DNA of 64,000 bases from Voacanga thouarsii (taxonomy: Eukaryota; Streptophyta; Magnoliopsida; Gentianales; Apocynaceae), in NCBI GenBank assembly GCA_026120185.1, contig JANUWF010001189.1, positions 1 through 64,000 of the forward strand, written 5' to 3'. This document shows positions 51,308 through 64,000 of the stretch, piece by piece (the stretch's first letter is position 1; each line of letters starts with the position of its first letter). Both the position numbers and the translations under genes were made by a program. The notes under the pieces are model-generated. The model worked only from the letters and a program-made list of their open reading frames with translations, did no database searches and was not told the DNA's origin.

Positions 51308-53433
51308 GATCCGATCAGTTAGATTTGTTTAAATTGATAATAAAAGTGATATCACTAGATTTGAAGATAATCGGATATATTTTGGCAGGCAATCCAACAA
51401 ATATCAACAAAAATATCGAAAACCTAAGGCATTTACAAAGATAGGCACTTTCATTTAATGATTCGACCGTTAGATTTGTTCAAATTGCTAAGAAAAGTGT
51501 TATGACCAAATTTGAAGATAATCGGATATATTTTGGCATTGCAATCCAACAAATGTCTACAAAAAGACCGAAAACCTAAGGCATTTACAAAGATAGGCAC
51601 TTTCAATTAATGATCCGACCGTTAGATTTGTTTAAATTGCTAATAAAAGTGTTATGACTGAATTTGAAGATAATCGGATATATTTTGGCATGCAATCCAA
51701 CAAATGATCATACAAAAATACCGAAAACCTAAGGCATTTACAAAGATAGGCACTTTCAATTAATGATCCGATCGTTAGATTTGTTTAAATTGCTAATAAA
51801 AGTGTTATGACTAAATTTGAAGATAATCGGATATATTTTGGCATGCAATCCAACAAATATCTACAAAAATACCGAAAACCTAAGGCATTTACAAAGATAG
51901 GAACTTTCAATTAATGATCCGACCGTTAGATTTGTTTAAATTGATAGTAAAAGTGTTATGACCAAATTTGAAGATAATCGGATATATTTTGGCATGCAAT
52001 CCAACAAATATCAACAAAAATACCGAAAACCTAAGGCATTTACAAAGATAGGCACTTTCAATTAATGATCCGACCGTTAGATTTGTTTAAATTTCTAATA
52101 AAAGTGTTATGACCAAATTTGAAGATAGTCGGATATATTTTGGCATGCAATCCAACAAATGACTACAAAAATGACCGAAAACCTAAGGCATTTACAAAGA
52201 TAGGCACTTTCAATTAATGATCCGACCGTTAGATTTGTTTAAATTGCTAATAAAAGTGTTATGACTAAATTTGAAGATAATCGGATATATTTTGGCATGC
52301 AATCCAACAAATATCAACAAAAATACCGAAAACCTAAGGCATTTACAAAGATAGGCACTTTCAATTAATGATCCGACCGTTAGATTTGTTTAAATTGCTA
52401 AGAAAAGTGTTATGACTAAATTTGAAGATAATCGGATATATTTTGGCATGCAATACAACAAATATCTACAAAAAGACCGAAAACCTAAGGCATTTACAAA
52501 GATAGGAACTTTCAATTAATGATCCAACCGTTAGATTTGTTTAAATTGCTAATAAAAGTGTTATGACTAAATTTGAAGATAATCGGATATATTTTGGCAT
52601 GCAATCCAACAAATGATCAACAAAAAATACCGAAAACCTAAGGCATTTACAAAGATAGGCACTTTCAATTAATGATCCGACCGTTAGATTTGTTTAAATT
52701 TCTAAATAAAAGTGTTATGAACCAAATTTGAAGATAATCGGATATATTTTGGCATGCAATCCAACAAATATCTACAAAAATACCGAAAACCTAAGGCATT
52801 TACAAAGATAGGAACTTTGAATTAATGATCCGACCGTTAGATTTGTTTAAATTGATAGTAAAAGTGTTATGACCAAATTTGAAGATAATCGGATATATTT
52901 TGGCATGCAATCCAACAAATATCAACAAAAATACCGAAAACCTAAGGCATTTACAAAGATAGGCACTTTCAATTAATGATCCGACCGTTAGATTTGTTTA
53001 AATTTCTAATAAAAGTGTTATGACCAAATTTGAAGATAATCGGATATATTTTGGCATGCAATCCAACAAATGATCTACAAAAAGACCGAAAACCTAAGGC
53101 ATTTACAAAGATAGGCACTTTCAATTAATGATCCGACCGTTAGATTTGTTTAAATTGCTAATGAAAAGTGTTATGACTAAATTTGAAGATAATCGGATAT
53201 ATTTTGGCATGCAATCCAACAAATATCAACAAAAAGACCGAAAACCTAAGGCATTTACAAAGATAGGCACTTTCAATTAATGATCCGACCGTTAGATTTG
53301 TTTAAATTTCTAATAAAAGTGTTATGACCAAATTTGAAGATAATCGGATATATTTTGGCATGCAATCCAACAAATGATCTACAAAAAGACCGAAAACCTA
53401 AGGCATTTACAAAGATAGGCACTTTCAATTAAT
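51308..53433. repeat. Long near-consensus run (14 monomers)
   Basis: 2126 bp. Monomers differ at only a few positions, mainly AAATATCAAC, AAATATCTAC or AAATGATCTAC after the landmark, and GCTAATAAAAG against GATAGTAAAAG. D, E and m diagnostic bases are largely absent, apart from the D8-like GACTGAATTTG near 51656. Confidence 0.7.
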
Positions 53434-54492
53434 GATCCGATCGTTAGATTTGTTTAAATTGATAATAAAAGTGTTATGACTAGATTTGAAGATAATCGGA
53501 TATATTTTGGCATGCAATCCAACAAATATCAACAAAAATACCGAAAGCCTAAGGCATTTACAAATATAGGCACTTTCAATTAATGATCCGACCGTTATAT
53601 TTGTTCAATTTTCTATGAAAAGAGTTATGACCAAATTTGAAAATAATCGGATATATTTTGGCATTCAATCCTACAAATGACTACAAAAAGACCGAAAACC
53701 TAAGGCATTTACAAAGCTAGGCACTTTCAATTAATGATCCGACCATTAGATTTGTTTAAATTGCTAATAAAAGTGTTATGACTGAATTTGAAGATAATCG
53801 GATATATTTTGGCATGCAATCCAACAAATGACTACAAAAAGACCGAAAACCTAAGGCATTTACAAATATAGGCGCTTTCAATTAATGATCCGATCGTTAG
53901 ATTTGTTTAAATTGATAATAAAAGTGTTATGACTAGATTTGAAGATAATCGGATATATTTTGGCATGCAATCCAACAAATATCTACAAAAATACCGAAAA
54001 CCTAAGGCATTTACAAAGATAGGTACTTTCAATTAATGATCCTACCGTTAGATTTGTTTAAATTGTTAATAAAAGTGTTATGACTAAATTTGAAGATAAT
54101 CGGAAATATTTTGGCATGCAATCCAACAAATATCAACAAAAATACCGAAAACCTAAGGCATTTACAAATATAGGAACCTTCAATTAATGATCCGACCGTT
54201 AGATTTGTTCAAATTTCTAAGAACCAGTGTTATTACCAAATTTGAAGATAATCGAGACATATTTTGGCTTGCAATCCAACAAATATAAACAAATATACCG
54301 AAAACCTAAGGCATTTACAAAGATAGGCACTTTCAATTAATGATCCGACCGTTAGATTTGTTTAAATTTTTAGGAAAAGTGGTATGACCAAATTTGATGT
54401 TAGTCGGACATATTTTAGCATGCAATCCAACAAATGACTACAAAAAGACCAAAAACCTAAGGCATTTACAAAGATAGGCACTTTCAATTTAT
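53434..54492. repeat. D7-D9 and E1-E3 block
   Basis: Seven monomers, including a near-consensus first one. Matches about 45279-46185. E2 here has inserted bases (AACCAGTGTT, ATCGAGACAT). Confidence 0.8.
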
Positions 54493-55097
54493 GATCCGAT
54501 CGTTAAATTTGTTTAAATTGATAATAAAAGTGTTATGACTAGATTTGAAGATAATCGGATATATTTTGGCATGCAATCCAACAAATATCTACAAAAATAT
54601 CGAAAACCTAAGACATTTACAAGGATATGCACTTTCAATAAATGATCCTTCCGTTAGATTTATTTAAATTGCTAACAAAAGTGTTATGACTAAATTTGAA
54701 AATAATCGGATATATTTTGACATGCAATACAACAAATATCAACAAAAATACCGAAAATCTAAGGCATTTACAAAGATAGGATCCTTGAATTAATGATTCG
54801 ATCAGTTAGATTTGTTCAAATTTCTAGTAACAGTGTTATGACCAAATTCGAAGATAATCGGATATATTTTGGCATGCAATCCAACATATATCAACAAAAA
54901 AACCGCAAACCTAAGGCATTTATAAAGATAGGCACTTTCAATTAATGATCTGATCGTTAAATTTGTTTAAATTGATAATAAAAGTGTTATGACTAGATTT
55001 GAAGATAATCGGACATATTTTGGCATGCAATCCAACAAATATCAACAAAAATACCGAAAACCTAAGGCATTTACAAAGATAGGCACTTTCAATTAAT
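54493..55097. repeat. m1/m5 hybrid, m6, m7, m1
   Basis: The m1 start GATCCGATCGTTAAATTTG leads into an m5 tail, skipping m2-m4. GGATCC at 54779. Confidence 0.75.
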
Positions 55098-55854
55098 GAT
55101 CCGATCGTTAGATTTGTTTGAATTGTCTAGGAAAAGTGTTATGACCAAATTTGAAGATAATCGGATATATTTTGGCATGCAATCCAACAAATGTCAACAA
55201 AAAGACCGAAAACCTAAGGCATTTACAAAGATAGGCACTTTCAATTAATGATCCGATCGTTAGATTTGTTTAAATTGCTAATAAAAGTGTTATGACCAAA
55301 TTTGAAGATAATCGGATATATTTTGGCATGCAATCCAACAAATATCAACAAAAAGACCGAAAACCTAAGGCATTTACAAAGTATAGGCACTTTCAATTAA
55401 TGATCCTACCGTTAGATTTGTTTAAATTGCTAATAAAAGTGTTATGACTAAATTTGAAGATAATCGGATATATTTTGGCATGCAATCCAACAAATATCAA
55501 CAAAAATACCGAAAGCCTAAGGCATTTTCAAATATAGGCACTTTCAATTAATGATCCGACCATTAGATTTGTTTAAATTGCTAATAAAAGTGTTATGACT
55601 AAATTTGAAGATAATCGGATATATTTTGGCATGCAATCCAACAAATATCAACAAAAAGACCGAAAACCTAAGGCATTTACAAAGATAGGCACTTTCAATT
55701 AATGATCCGACCGTTAGATTTGTTTAAATTTCTAAGAAAAGTGTTATGACCAAATTTGAAGATAATCGGATATATTTTGGCATGCAATCCAACAAATGAC
55801 TACAAAAAGACCGAAAACCTAAGGCATTTATAAAGATAGGCAGTTTCAATTAAT
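55098..55854. repeat. D1-like plus near-consensus monomers
   Basis: Five monomers. The first keeps TTTGAATTGTCTAGG, the rest are near consensus. Confidence 0.65.
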
Positions 55855-56908
55855 GATCCTACCGTTAGATTTGTTTAAATTGATAATAAAAGTGTTATGA
55901 CTAGATTTGAAGATAATCGGACATATTTTGGCATGCAATCCAACAAATATCAACAAAAATACCGAAAACCTAAGGCATTTACAAGGATAGGCACTTTCAA
56001 TTAATGATCTTACCGTTAGATTTGTTTGAATTGTTAATAAAAGTGTTATGACTAAATTTGAATATAATCGGATATATTTTGGCATGCAATTCAACAAATA
56101 TTAACAAAAATACCGAAAACCTAAGGCATTTACAAAGATATGAGAATTAATGATCCGACCGTTAGATTTGTTCAAATTTCTAGTAACAAGTGTTATGACC
56201 AAATTTGAAGATAATCGGATATATTTTGGCATGCAATCCAACAAATATCAACAAAAAGACCGAAAACCTAAGGAATTTACAAAGATAGGCACTTTCAATT
56301 AAAGATCCGACCGTTAGATTTGTTTAAATTTCTAGGAAAAGTGTTATCGCCAAATTTGAAGATAGTCGGATATATTTTGGCATGCAATCCAACAAATGAC
56401 TACAAAATGACCGAAAATCGAAGACATTTACAAAGATAGGCACTTTCAATTAATGATCCAATCGTTAGATTTGTTTAAATTGATAATAAAAGTGTTATGA
56501 CTAGATTTGAAGATAATCGGATATATTTTGGCATGCAATCCAACAAATATCTACAAAAATATCGAAAACCTAAGACATTTACAAGGATATGCACTTTCAA
56601 TAAATGATCCTTCCGTTAGATTTATTTAAATTGCTAATAAAAGTGTTATGACTAAATTTGAAAATAATCGGATATATTTTGACATGCAATACAACAAATA
56701 TCAACAAAAATACCGAAAATCTAAGGCATTTACAAAGATAGGATCCTTGAATTAATGATTCGACCGTTAGATTTGTTCAAATTTCTAGTAACAAGTGTTA
56801 TGACCAAATTTGAAGATAATCGGATATATTTTGGCATGCAATCCAACATATATCAACAAAAAAACCGAAAACCTAAGGCATTTATAAAGATAGGCACTTT
56901 CAATTAAT
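55855..56908. repeat. Complete m1-m7 cassette, copy 2 (1054 bp)
   Basis: m order intact, GGATCC at 56751. m1 starts GATCCTACCG. m2 has GGCATGCAATTC and so retains the CATGCA motif that other m2 copies lack. Confidence 0.85.
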
Positions 56909-58419
56909 GATCTGATCGTTAAATTTGTTTAAATTGATAATAAAAGTGTTATGACTAGATTTGAAGATAATCGGACATATTTTGGCATGCAATCCAACAA
57001 ATATCAACAAAAATACCGAAAACCTAAGGCATTTACAAAGATAGGCACTTTCAATTAATGATCTTACCGTTAGATTTGTTTGAATTGTTAATAAAAGTGT
57101 TTATGACTAAATTTGTATATAATCGGATATATTTTGGCACGCAATTCAACAAATATTAACAAAAATACCTGAAACCTAAGGCATTTACAAAGATATGATT
57201 GAATTAATGATCCGATCGTTAGATTTGTTCAAATTTCTAATAAAAGTGTTATGACCAAATTTGAAGATAATCGGATATATTTTGGCATGCAATCCAACAA
57301 ATATCAACAAAAAGACCGAAAACCTAAGGCATTTACAAAGATAGGCACTTTCAATTAAATGATCCGACCGTTAGATTTGTTTAAATTTCTAGGAAAAGTG
57401 TTATGACCAAATTTGAAGATAGTCGGATATATTTTGGCATGCAATCCAACAAATGACTACAAAATGACCGAAAACCTAAGACATTTACAAAGATAGGCAC
57501 TTTCAATTAATGATCCAATCGTTAGATTTGTTTAAATTGATAATAAAAGTGTTATGACTAGATTTGAAGATAATCGGATATATTTTGGCATGCAATCCAA
57601 CAAATATCTACAAAAATATCGAAAACCTAAGACATTTACAAAGATATGCACTTTCAATTAATGATCCGACCGTTAGATTTGTTTAAATTGCTAATGAAAA
57701 GTGTTATGACCAAATTTGAAAATAATCGGATATATTTTGGCATGCAATCCAACAAATGATCAACAAAAATACCGAAAACCTAAGGCATTTACAAAGATAG
57801 GCACTTTCAATTAATGATCCGACCGTTAGATTTGTTTAAATTGCTAATAAAAGTGTTATGACCAAATTTGAAGATAATCGGATATATTTTGGCATGCAAT
57901 CCAACAAATATCAACAAAAATACCGAAAACCTAAGGCATTTACAAAGATAGGCACTTTCAATTAATGATCCTACCGTTAGATTTGTTTAAATTGTTAATA
58001 AAAGTGTTATGACTAAATTTGAAGATAATCGGAAATATTTTGGCATGCAATCCAACAAATATCAACAAAAATACCGAAAACCTAAGGCATTTACAAATAT
58101 AGGAACCTTCAATTAATGATCCGATCGTTAGATTTGTTCAAATTTCTAAGAACAGTGTTATTACCAAATTTGAAGATAATCAGACATATTTTGGCTTGCA
58201 ATCCAACAAATATAAACAAATATACCGAAAACCTAAGGCATTTACAAAGATAGGCACTTTCAATTAATGATCCGACCGTTAGATTTGTTTAAATTTTTAG
58301 GAAAAGTGGTATGACCAAATTTGATGTTAGTCGGACATATTTTAGCATGCAATCCAACAAATGACTACAAAAAGACCAAAAACCTAAGGCATTTACAAAG
58401 ATAGGCACTTTCAATTTAT
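56909..58419. repeat. m1, m2, near-consensus m3-m6-like, E1-E3
   Basis: Ten monomers in 1511 bp. The central ones follow m order by their tails, but diagnostic bases are mostly consensus. Confidence 0.65.
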
Positions 58420-59924
58420 GATCCGATCGTTAAATTTGTTTAAATTGATAATAAAAGTGTTATGACTAGATTTGAAGATAATCGGACATATTTTGGCATG
58501 CAATCCAACAAATATCAACAAAAATACCGAAAACCTAAGGCATTTACAAGGATTGGCACTTTCAATTAATGATCTTACCGTTAGATTTGTTTGAATTGTT
58601 AATAAAAGTGTTTTGACTAAATTTGTATATAATCGGATATATTTTGGCACGCAACTCAACAAATATTAACAAAAATACCGAAACCTAAGGCATTTACAAA
58701 GATATGAGAATTAATGATCCGATCAGTTAGATTTGTTCAAATTTCTAGTAACAGTGTTATGACCAAATTTGAAGATAATCAGATATATTTTGGCATGCAA
58801 TCCAACAAATATCAACAAAAAGACCGAAAACCTAAGGAATTTACAAAGATAGGCACTTTCAATTAAAGATCCGACTGTTAGATTTGTTTAAATTTCTAGG
58901 AAAAGTGTTATCGCCAAATTTGAAGATAGTCGGATATATTTTGGCATGCAATCCAACAAATGACTACAAAATGACCGAAAATCGAAGACATTTACAAAGA
59001 TAGGCACTTTCAATTAATGATCCAATCGTTAGATTTGTTTAAATTGATAATAAAAGTTTTATGACTAGATTTGAAGATAATCGGATATATTTTGGCATGC
59101 AATCCAACAAATATCTACAAAAATACCGAAAACCTAAGGCATTTACAAAGATAGGCACTTTCAATTAATGATCCGACCGTTAGATTTGTTTAAATTTTTA
59201 GGAAAAGTGGTATGACCAAATTTGATGTTAGTCGGACATATTTTAGCATGCAATCCAACAAATGACTACAAAAAGACCAAAAACCTAAGGCATTTACAAA
59301 GATAGGCACTTTCAATTTATGATCCGATCGTTAAATTTGTTTAAATTGATAATAAAAGTGTTATGACTAGATTTGAAGATAATCGGATATATTTTGGCAT
59401 GCAATCCAACAAATATCTACAAAAATATCGAAAACCTAAGACATTTACAAGGATATGCACTTTCAATAAATGATCCTTCCGTTAGATTTATTTAAATCGC
59501 TAATAAAAGTGTTATGACTGAATTTGAAGATAATCGGATATATTTTGGCAAGCAATCCAACAAATGAGTACAAAAAGACCGAAAACCTAAGGCATTTACA
59601 AATATAGGCGCTTTCAATTAATGATCCGATCGTTAGATTTGTTTAAATTGATAATAAAAGTGTTATGACTAGATTTGAAAATAATCGGATATATTTTGGC
59701 ATGCAATCCAACAAATATCTACAAAAATACCGAAAACCTAAGGCATTTACAAAGATAGGCACTTTCAATTAATGATCCGACCGTTAGATTTGTTTAAATT
59801 TTTAGGAAAAGTGGTATGACCAAATTTGATGTTAGTCGGACATATTTTAGCATGCAATCCAACAAATGACTACAAAAAGACCAAAAACCTAAGGCATTTA
59901 CAAAGATAGGCACTTTCAATTTAT
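58420..59924. repeat. m1-m5, E3, m1/m5, m6/D8, D9, E3
   Basis: Ten monomers with several skips. E3-type monomers recur at about 59171 and 59774, each followed by GATCCGATCGTTAAATTTG of m1. This shows E3-m1 behaving as a linked pair. Confidence 0.7.
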
Positions 59925-60977
59925 GATCCGATCGTTAAATTTGTTTAAATTGATAATAAAAGTGTTATGACTAGATTTGAAGATAATCGGACATATTTTG
60001 GCATGCAATCCAACAAATATCAACAAAAATACCGAAAACCTAAGGCATTTACAAGGATTGGCACTTTCAATTAATGATCTTACCGTTAGATTTGTTTGAA
60101 TTGTTAATAAAAGTGTTTTGACTAAATTTGTATATAATCGGATATATTTTGGCACGCAATTCAACAAATATTAACAAAAATACCGAAACCTAAGGCATTT
60201 ACAAAGATATGAGAATTAATGATCCGATCAGTTAGATTTGTTCAAATTTCTAGTAACGAGTGTTATGACCAAATTTGAAGATAATCGGATATATTTTGGC
60301 ATGCAATCCAACAAATATCAACAAAAAGACCGAAAACCTAAGGAATTTACAAAGATAGGCACTTTCAATTAAAGATCCGACCGTTAGATTTGTTTAAATT
60401 TCTAGGAAAAGTGTTATCGCCAAATTTGAAGATAGTCGGATATATTTTGGCATGCAATCCAACAAATGACTACAAAATGACCGAAAATCGAAGACATTTA
60501 CAAAGATAGGCACTTTCAATTAATGATCCAATCGTTAGATTTGTTTAAATTGATAATAAAAGTGTTATGACTAGATTTGAAGATAATCGGATATATTTTG
60601 GCATGCAATCCAACAAATATCTACAAAAATATCGAAAACCTAAGACATTTACAAGGATATGCACTTTCAATAAATGATCCTTCCGTTAGATTTATTTAAA
60701 TTGCTAACAAAAGTGTTATGACTAAATTTGAAAATAATCGGATATATTTTGACATGCAATACAACAAATATCAACAAAAATACCGAAAATCTAAGGCATT
60801 TACAAAGATAGGATCCTTGAATTAATGATTCGACCGTTAGATTTGTTCAAATTTCTAATAACAGTGTTATGACCAAATTCGAAGATAATCGGATATATTT
60901 TGGCATGCAATCCAACATATATCAACAAAAAAACCGCAAACCTAAGGCATTTATAAAGATAGGCACTTTCAATTAAT
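59925..60977. repeat. Complete m1-m7 cassette, copy 3 (1053 bp)
   Basis: m order intact, GGATCC at 60831. m3 starts GATCCGATCAGTT and reads GTAACGAGTG, the same micro-variants as in some left units. Confidence 0.87.
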
Positions 60978-62188
60978 GATCTGATCGTTAAATTTGTTTA
61001 AATTGATAATAAAAGTGTTATGACTAGATTTGAAGATAATCGGACATATTTTGGCATGCAATCCAACAAATATCAACAAAAATACCGAAAACCTAAGGCA
61101 TTTACAAATATAGGCACTTTCAATTAATGATCCGACCGTTAGATTTGTTTAAATTTCTAATGAAAAGTGTTATGACCAAATTTGAAGATAATCGGATATA
61201 TTTTGGCATGCAATCCAACAAATATCAACAAAAATACCGAAAACCTAAGGCATTTACAAAGATAGGCACTTTCAATTAATGATCCGATCGTTAGATTTGT
61301 TTAAATTGATAATAAAAGTGTTATGACTAGATTTGAAGATAATCGGATATATTTTGGCATGCAATCCAACAAATATCAACAAAAATACCGAAAACCTAAG
61401 GCATTTACAAAGATAGGCACTTTCAATTAATGATCCGACCGTTAGATTTGTTTAAATTGCTAATAAAAGTGTTATGACCAAATTTGAAGATAATCGGATA
61501 TATTTTGGCATGCAATCCAACAAATGATCAACAAAAAGACCGAAAACCTAAGGCATTTACAAAGATAGGCACTTTCAATTAATGATCCGATCGTTAGATT
61601 TGTTTAAATTGCTAATAAAAGTGTTATGACTAAATTTGAAGATAATCGGATATATTTTGGCATGCAATCCAACAAATATCAACAAAAAGACCGAAAACCT
61701 AAGGCATTTACAAAGTATAGGCACTTTCAATTAATGATCCTACCGTTAGATTTGTTTAAATTGCTAATAAAAGTGTTATGACTAAATTTGAAGATAATCG
61801 GATATATTTTGGCATGCAATCCAACAAATATCCACAAAAATACCGAAAACCTAAGGCATTTACAAAGATAGGAACTTTCAATTAATGATCCGACCGTTAG
61901 ATTTGTTTAAATTGCTAATAAAAGTGTTATGACTAAATTTGAAGATAATCGGATATATTTTGGCATGCAATCCAACAAATATAAACAAATATACCGAAAA
62001 CCTAAGGCATTTACAAAGATAGGCACTTTCAATTAATGATCCAATCGTTAGATTTGTTTAAATTTCTAAGAAAAGTGTTATGACCAAATTTGAAGATAGT
62101 CGGATATATTTTGGCATGCAATCCAACAAATGACTACAAAAAGACCGAAAACCTAAGGCATTTACAAAGATAGGCACTTTCAATTAAT
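60978..62188. repeat. m1 and near-consensus run
   Basis: Eight monomers in 1211 bp, mostly consensus. One has AAATATAAACAAATATACC of E2. Confidence 0.65.
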
Positions 62189-62943
62189 GATCTGACAGTT
62201 AGATTTATTTAAATTGATAATAAAAGTGTTATAACTAGGTTTGAAGATAATATGATATATTTTGGCATGCAATCCAACAAATATCAACAAAAATACCGAA
62301 AGCCTAAGGCATTTACAAATATAGGCACTTTCAATTAATGATCCGACCGTTATATTTGTTCAATTTTCTATGAAAAGAGTTATGACCAAATTTGAAAATA
62401 ATCGGATATATTTTGGCATTCAATCCTACAAATGACTACAAAAAGACCGAAAACCTAAGGCATTTACAAAGCTAGGCACTTTCAATTAATGATCCGACCA
62501 TTAGATTTGTTTAAATTGCTAATAAAAGTGTTATGACTGAATTTGAAGATAATCGGATATATTTTGGCATGCAATCCAACAAATGACTACAAAAAGACCG
62601 AAAACCTAAGGCATTTACAAATATAGGCGCTTTCAATTAATGATCCGATCGTTAGATTTGTTTAAATTGATAATAAAAGTGTTATGACTAGATTTGAAGA
62701 TAATCGGATATATTTTGGCATGCAATCCAACAAATATCTACAAAAATACCGAAAACCTAAGGCATTTACAAAGATAGGTACTTTCAATTAATGATCCTAC
62801 CGTTAGATTTGTTTAAATTGTTAATAAAAGTGTTATGACTAAATTTGAAGATAATCGGAAATATTTTGGCATGCAATCCAACAAATATCAACAAAAATAC
62901 CGAAAACCTAAGGCATTTACAAAGATAGGCACTTTCAATTAAT
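62189..62943. repeat. D6-D9, E1 block
   Basis: Five monomers in 755 bp with GGTTTGAAGATAATATG (62238), TTCAATTTTC, GACTGAATTTG, AGGCGCTTTC and CGGAAATATTTTGG in order. Confidence 0.8.
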
Positions 62944-63851
62944 GATCCGACCGTTAGATTTGTTTAAATTGCTAATAAAAGTGTTATGACTAGATTTGAA
63001 GATAATCGGACATATTTTGGCATGCAATCCAACAAATATCAACAAAAATACCGAAAACCTAAGGCATTTACAAAGATAGGCACTTTCAATTAATGATCCG
63101 ACCGTTAGATTTGTTTAAATTGCTAATAAAAGTGTTATGACTAAATTTGAAGATAATCGGATATATTTTGGCATGCAATCCAACAAATGATCTACAAAAA
63201 GACCGAAAACCTAAGGCATTTACAAAGATAGGCACTTTCAATTAATGATCCGACCATTAGATTTGTTTAAATTGCTAATAAAAGTGTTATGACTAAATTT
63301 GAAGATAATCGGATATATTTTGGCATGCAATCCAACAAATGATCTACAAAAAGACCGAAAACCTAAGGCATTTACAAATATAGGCGCTTTCAATTAATGA
63401 TCCGATCGTTAGATTTGTTTAAATTGATAATAAAAGTGTTATGACTAGATTTGAAGATAATCGGATATATTTTGGCATGCAATCCAACAAATATCAACAA
63501 AAATACCGAAAACCTAAGGCATTTACAAATATAGGAACTTTCAATTAATGATCCGACCGTTAGATTTGTTTAAATTGCTAATAAAAGTGTTATGACTAAA
63601 TTTGAAGATAATCGGACATATTTTGGCATGCAATCCAACAAATATCAACAAAAATACCGAAAACCTAAGGCATTTACAAAGATAGGCACTTTCAATTAAT
63701 GATCCGACCGTTAGATTTGTTTAAATTTCTATGAAAAGTGTTATGACTAAATTTGAAGATAATCGGATATATTTTGGCATGCAATCCAACAAATGACTAC
63801 AAAAAGACCGAAAACCTAAGGCATTTACAAAGATAGGCACTTTCAATTAAT
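62944..63851. repeat. Near-consensus run
   Basis: Six monomers in 908 bp, two with AAATGATCTAC. Confidence 0.65.
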
Positions 63852-64000
63852 GATCTGACAGTTAGATTTATTTAAATTGATAATAAAAGTGTTATAACTA
63901 GGTTTGAAGATAATATGATATATTTTGGCATGCAATCCAACAAATATCAACAAAAATACCGAAAGCCTAATGCATTTACAAATATAGGCACTTTCAATTA
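63852..64000. repeat. D6 monomer, cut by window end
   Basis: Starts GATCTGACAGTTAGATTTAT and has GGTTTGAAGATAATATG at 63901. The array continues beyond the window. Confidence 0.8.

Larger units (their letters stand above)
1..64000. repeat. Uninterrupted ~151-bp satellite array filling the window
   Basis: Every stretch read is a copy of one monomer, usually beginning GATCCGACCGTTAGATTTG and ending in CACTTTCAATTAAT, with the landmark TTTTGGCATGCAATCC near the middle. The consensus copy is 151 bp with 45 G+C. All monomers have the same orientation. The array is open at both ends, since the window starts inside an m1 monomer and stops inside a D6 monomer. There is no inserted element and no unique sequence. 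The size fits one nucleosome plus little linker, as for many plant and animal centromeric satellites. The family was not recognised by name. Very sure that it is a satellite, unsure of species and of centromere function. Confidence 0.97.
34553..64000. repeat. Right domain: long mosaic HOR (D, E and m monomers)
   Basis: Named monomer types recur in order D1-D9, E1-E3, m1-m7. Repeated markers: CAACAAATGTCCAC of D3 at 36454, 38719, 41061, 44304, 47771 and 50941, and GTGGTATGACC of E3 near 39731, 42976, 46071, 54378, 58305, 59207 and 59811. Spacings of 3.1-3.5 kb between about 38 and 51 kb fit a unit of 20-23 monomers. Units are broken by skips and by runs of near-consensus monomers, so order is weaker than in the left domain. 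Confidence 0.85.

Noticed and set aside
33034..60167. Minus-strand frames of 69-83 codons (for example 33034-33243, 40966-41217, 44209-44460, 47676-47927, 50393-50602)
   Set aside because: They follow D3-D4 or m1-m2 monomer pairs exactly and recur only because the DNA repeats. Hydrophobic content reflects AT-rich sequence, not a membrane protein.
1..64000. Telomere-like CCTAA motifs (AAAACCTAAGGC in most monomers)
   Set aside because: Single CCTAA per monomer, never a CCCTAAA tandem. No interstitial telomere repeat.
1..64000. TATA-like promoters (GATATATTTTGG) and terminators
   Set aside because: Present in nearly every monomer simply because of AT-rich repetition. No associated gene.
1..64000. 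tRNA, rRNA (including 5S) or LTR/terminal inverted repeat sequences
   Set aside because: None was found on reading. Each segment aligns with the satellite monomer.

Overview
The whole 64-kb window is one AT-rich satellite DNA array. A monomer of about 151 bp (roughly 30% G+C, counted on one consensus copy) repeats head to tail in a single orientation, about 425 times. I see no protein gene, RNA gene, transposon, LTR or non-satellite spacer. The monomer size, AT content, plant-like sequence style and multi-level organisation suggest pericentromeric or centromeric heterochromatin of a eukaryote, most likely a flowering plant. The species cannot be named from sequence alone, and centromere identity is an inference.

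Left domain, 1-29166: a very homogeneous higher-order repeat (HOR). Seven monomer types, here named m1 to m7, repeat in fixed order as a unit of about 1052 bp. A BamHI site (GGATCC) at the end of m6 occurs once per unit and marks the period. Units of 4, 6, 8, 10 and 11 monomers are interspersed. Each can be explained by unequal exchange within or between monomers, because hybrid monomers sit at the joints. Six-monomer units recur, and each of the five whose following unit is in the domain is followed by a unit with the same diagnostic variant. This hints at a third level of order of about 3-4 kb.

Middle domain, 29167-34552: the same satellite but diverged, with single-base changes, short indels, a shortened monomer with a 12-bp inversion, and no regular HOR.

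Right domain, 34553-64000: a second, looser HOR. Nine further monomer types (D1-D9) and three more (E1-E3) alternate with the m1-m7 cassette. The most complete unit is 43915-47237, 3323 bp and 22 monomers. Three full m1-m7 cassettes occur here (46186-47237, 55855-56908, 59925-60977) at the same 1052-1054 bp length as the left HOR unit. The simplest reading is that the left 7-mer was excised from this longer unit and amplified recently. Runs of nearly consensus monomers separate the HOR fragments.

No genes work together here. All open reading frames of 64-101 codons lie inside the satellite and repeat with it. The interesting content is the array architecture, the exchange joints, a periodic loss of the CATGCA/SphI motif in m2 and m6, and clustered CG-linked micro-variants that may be biological or sequencing artefacts.
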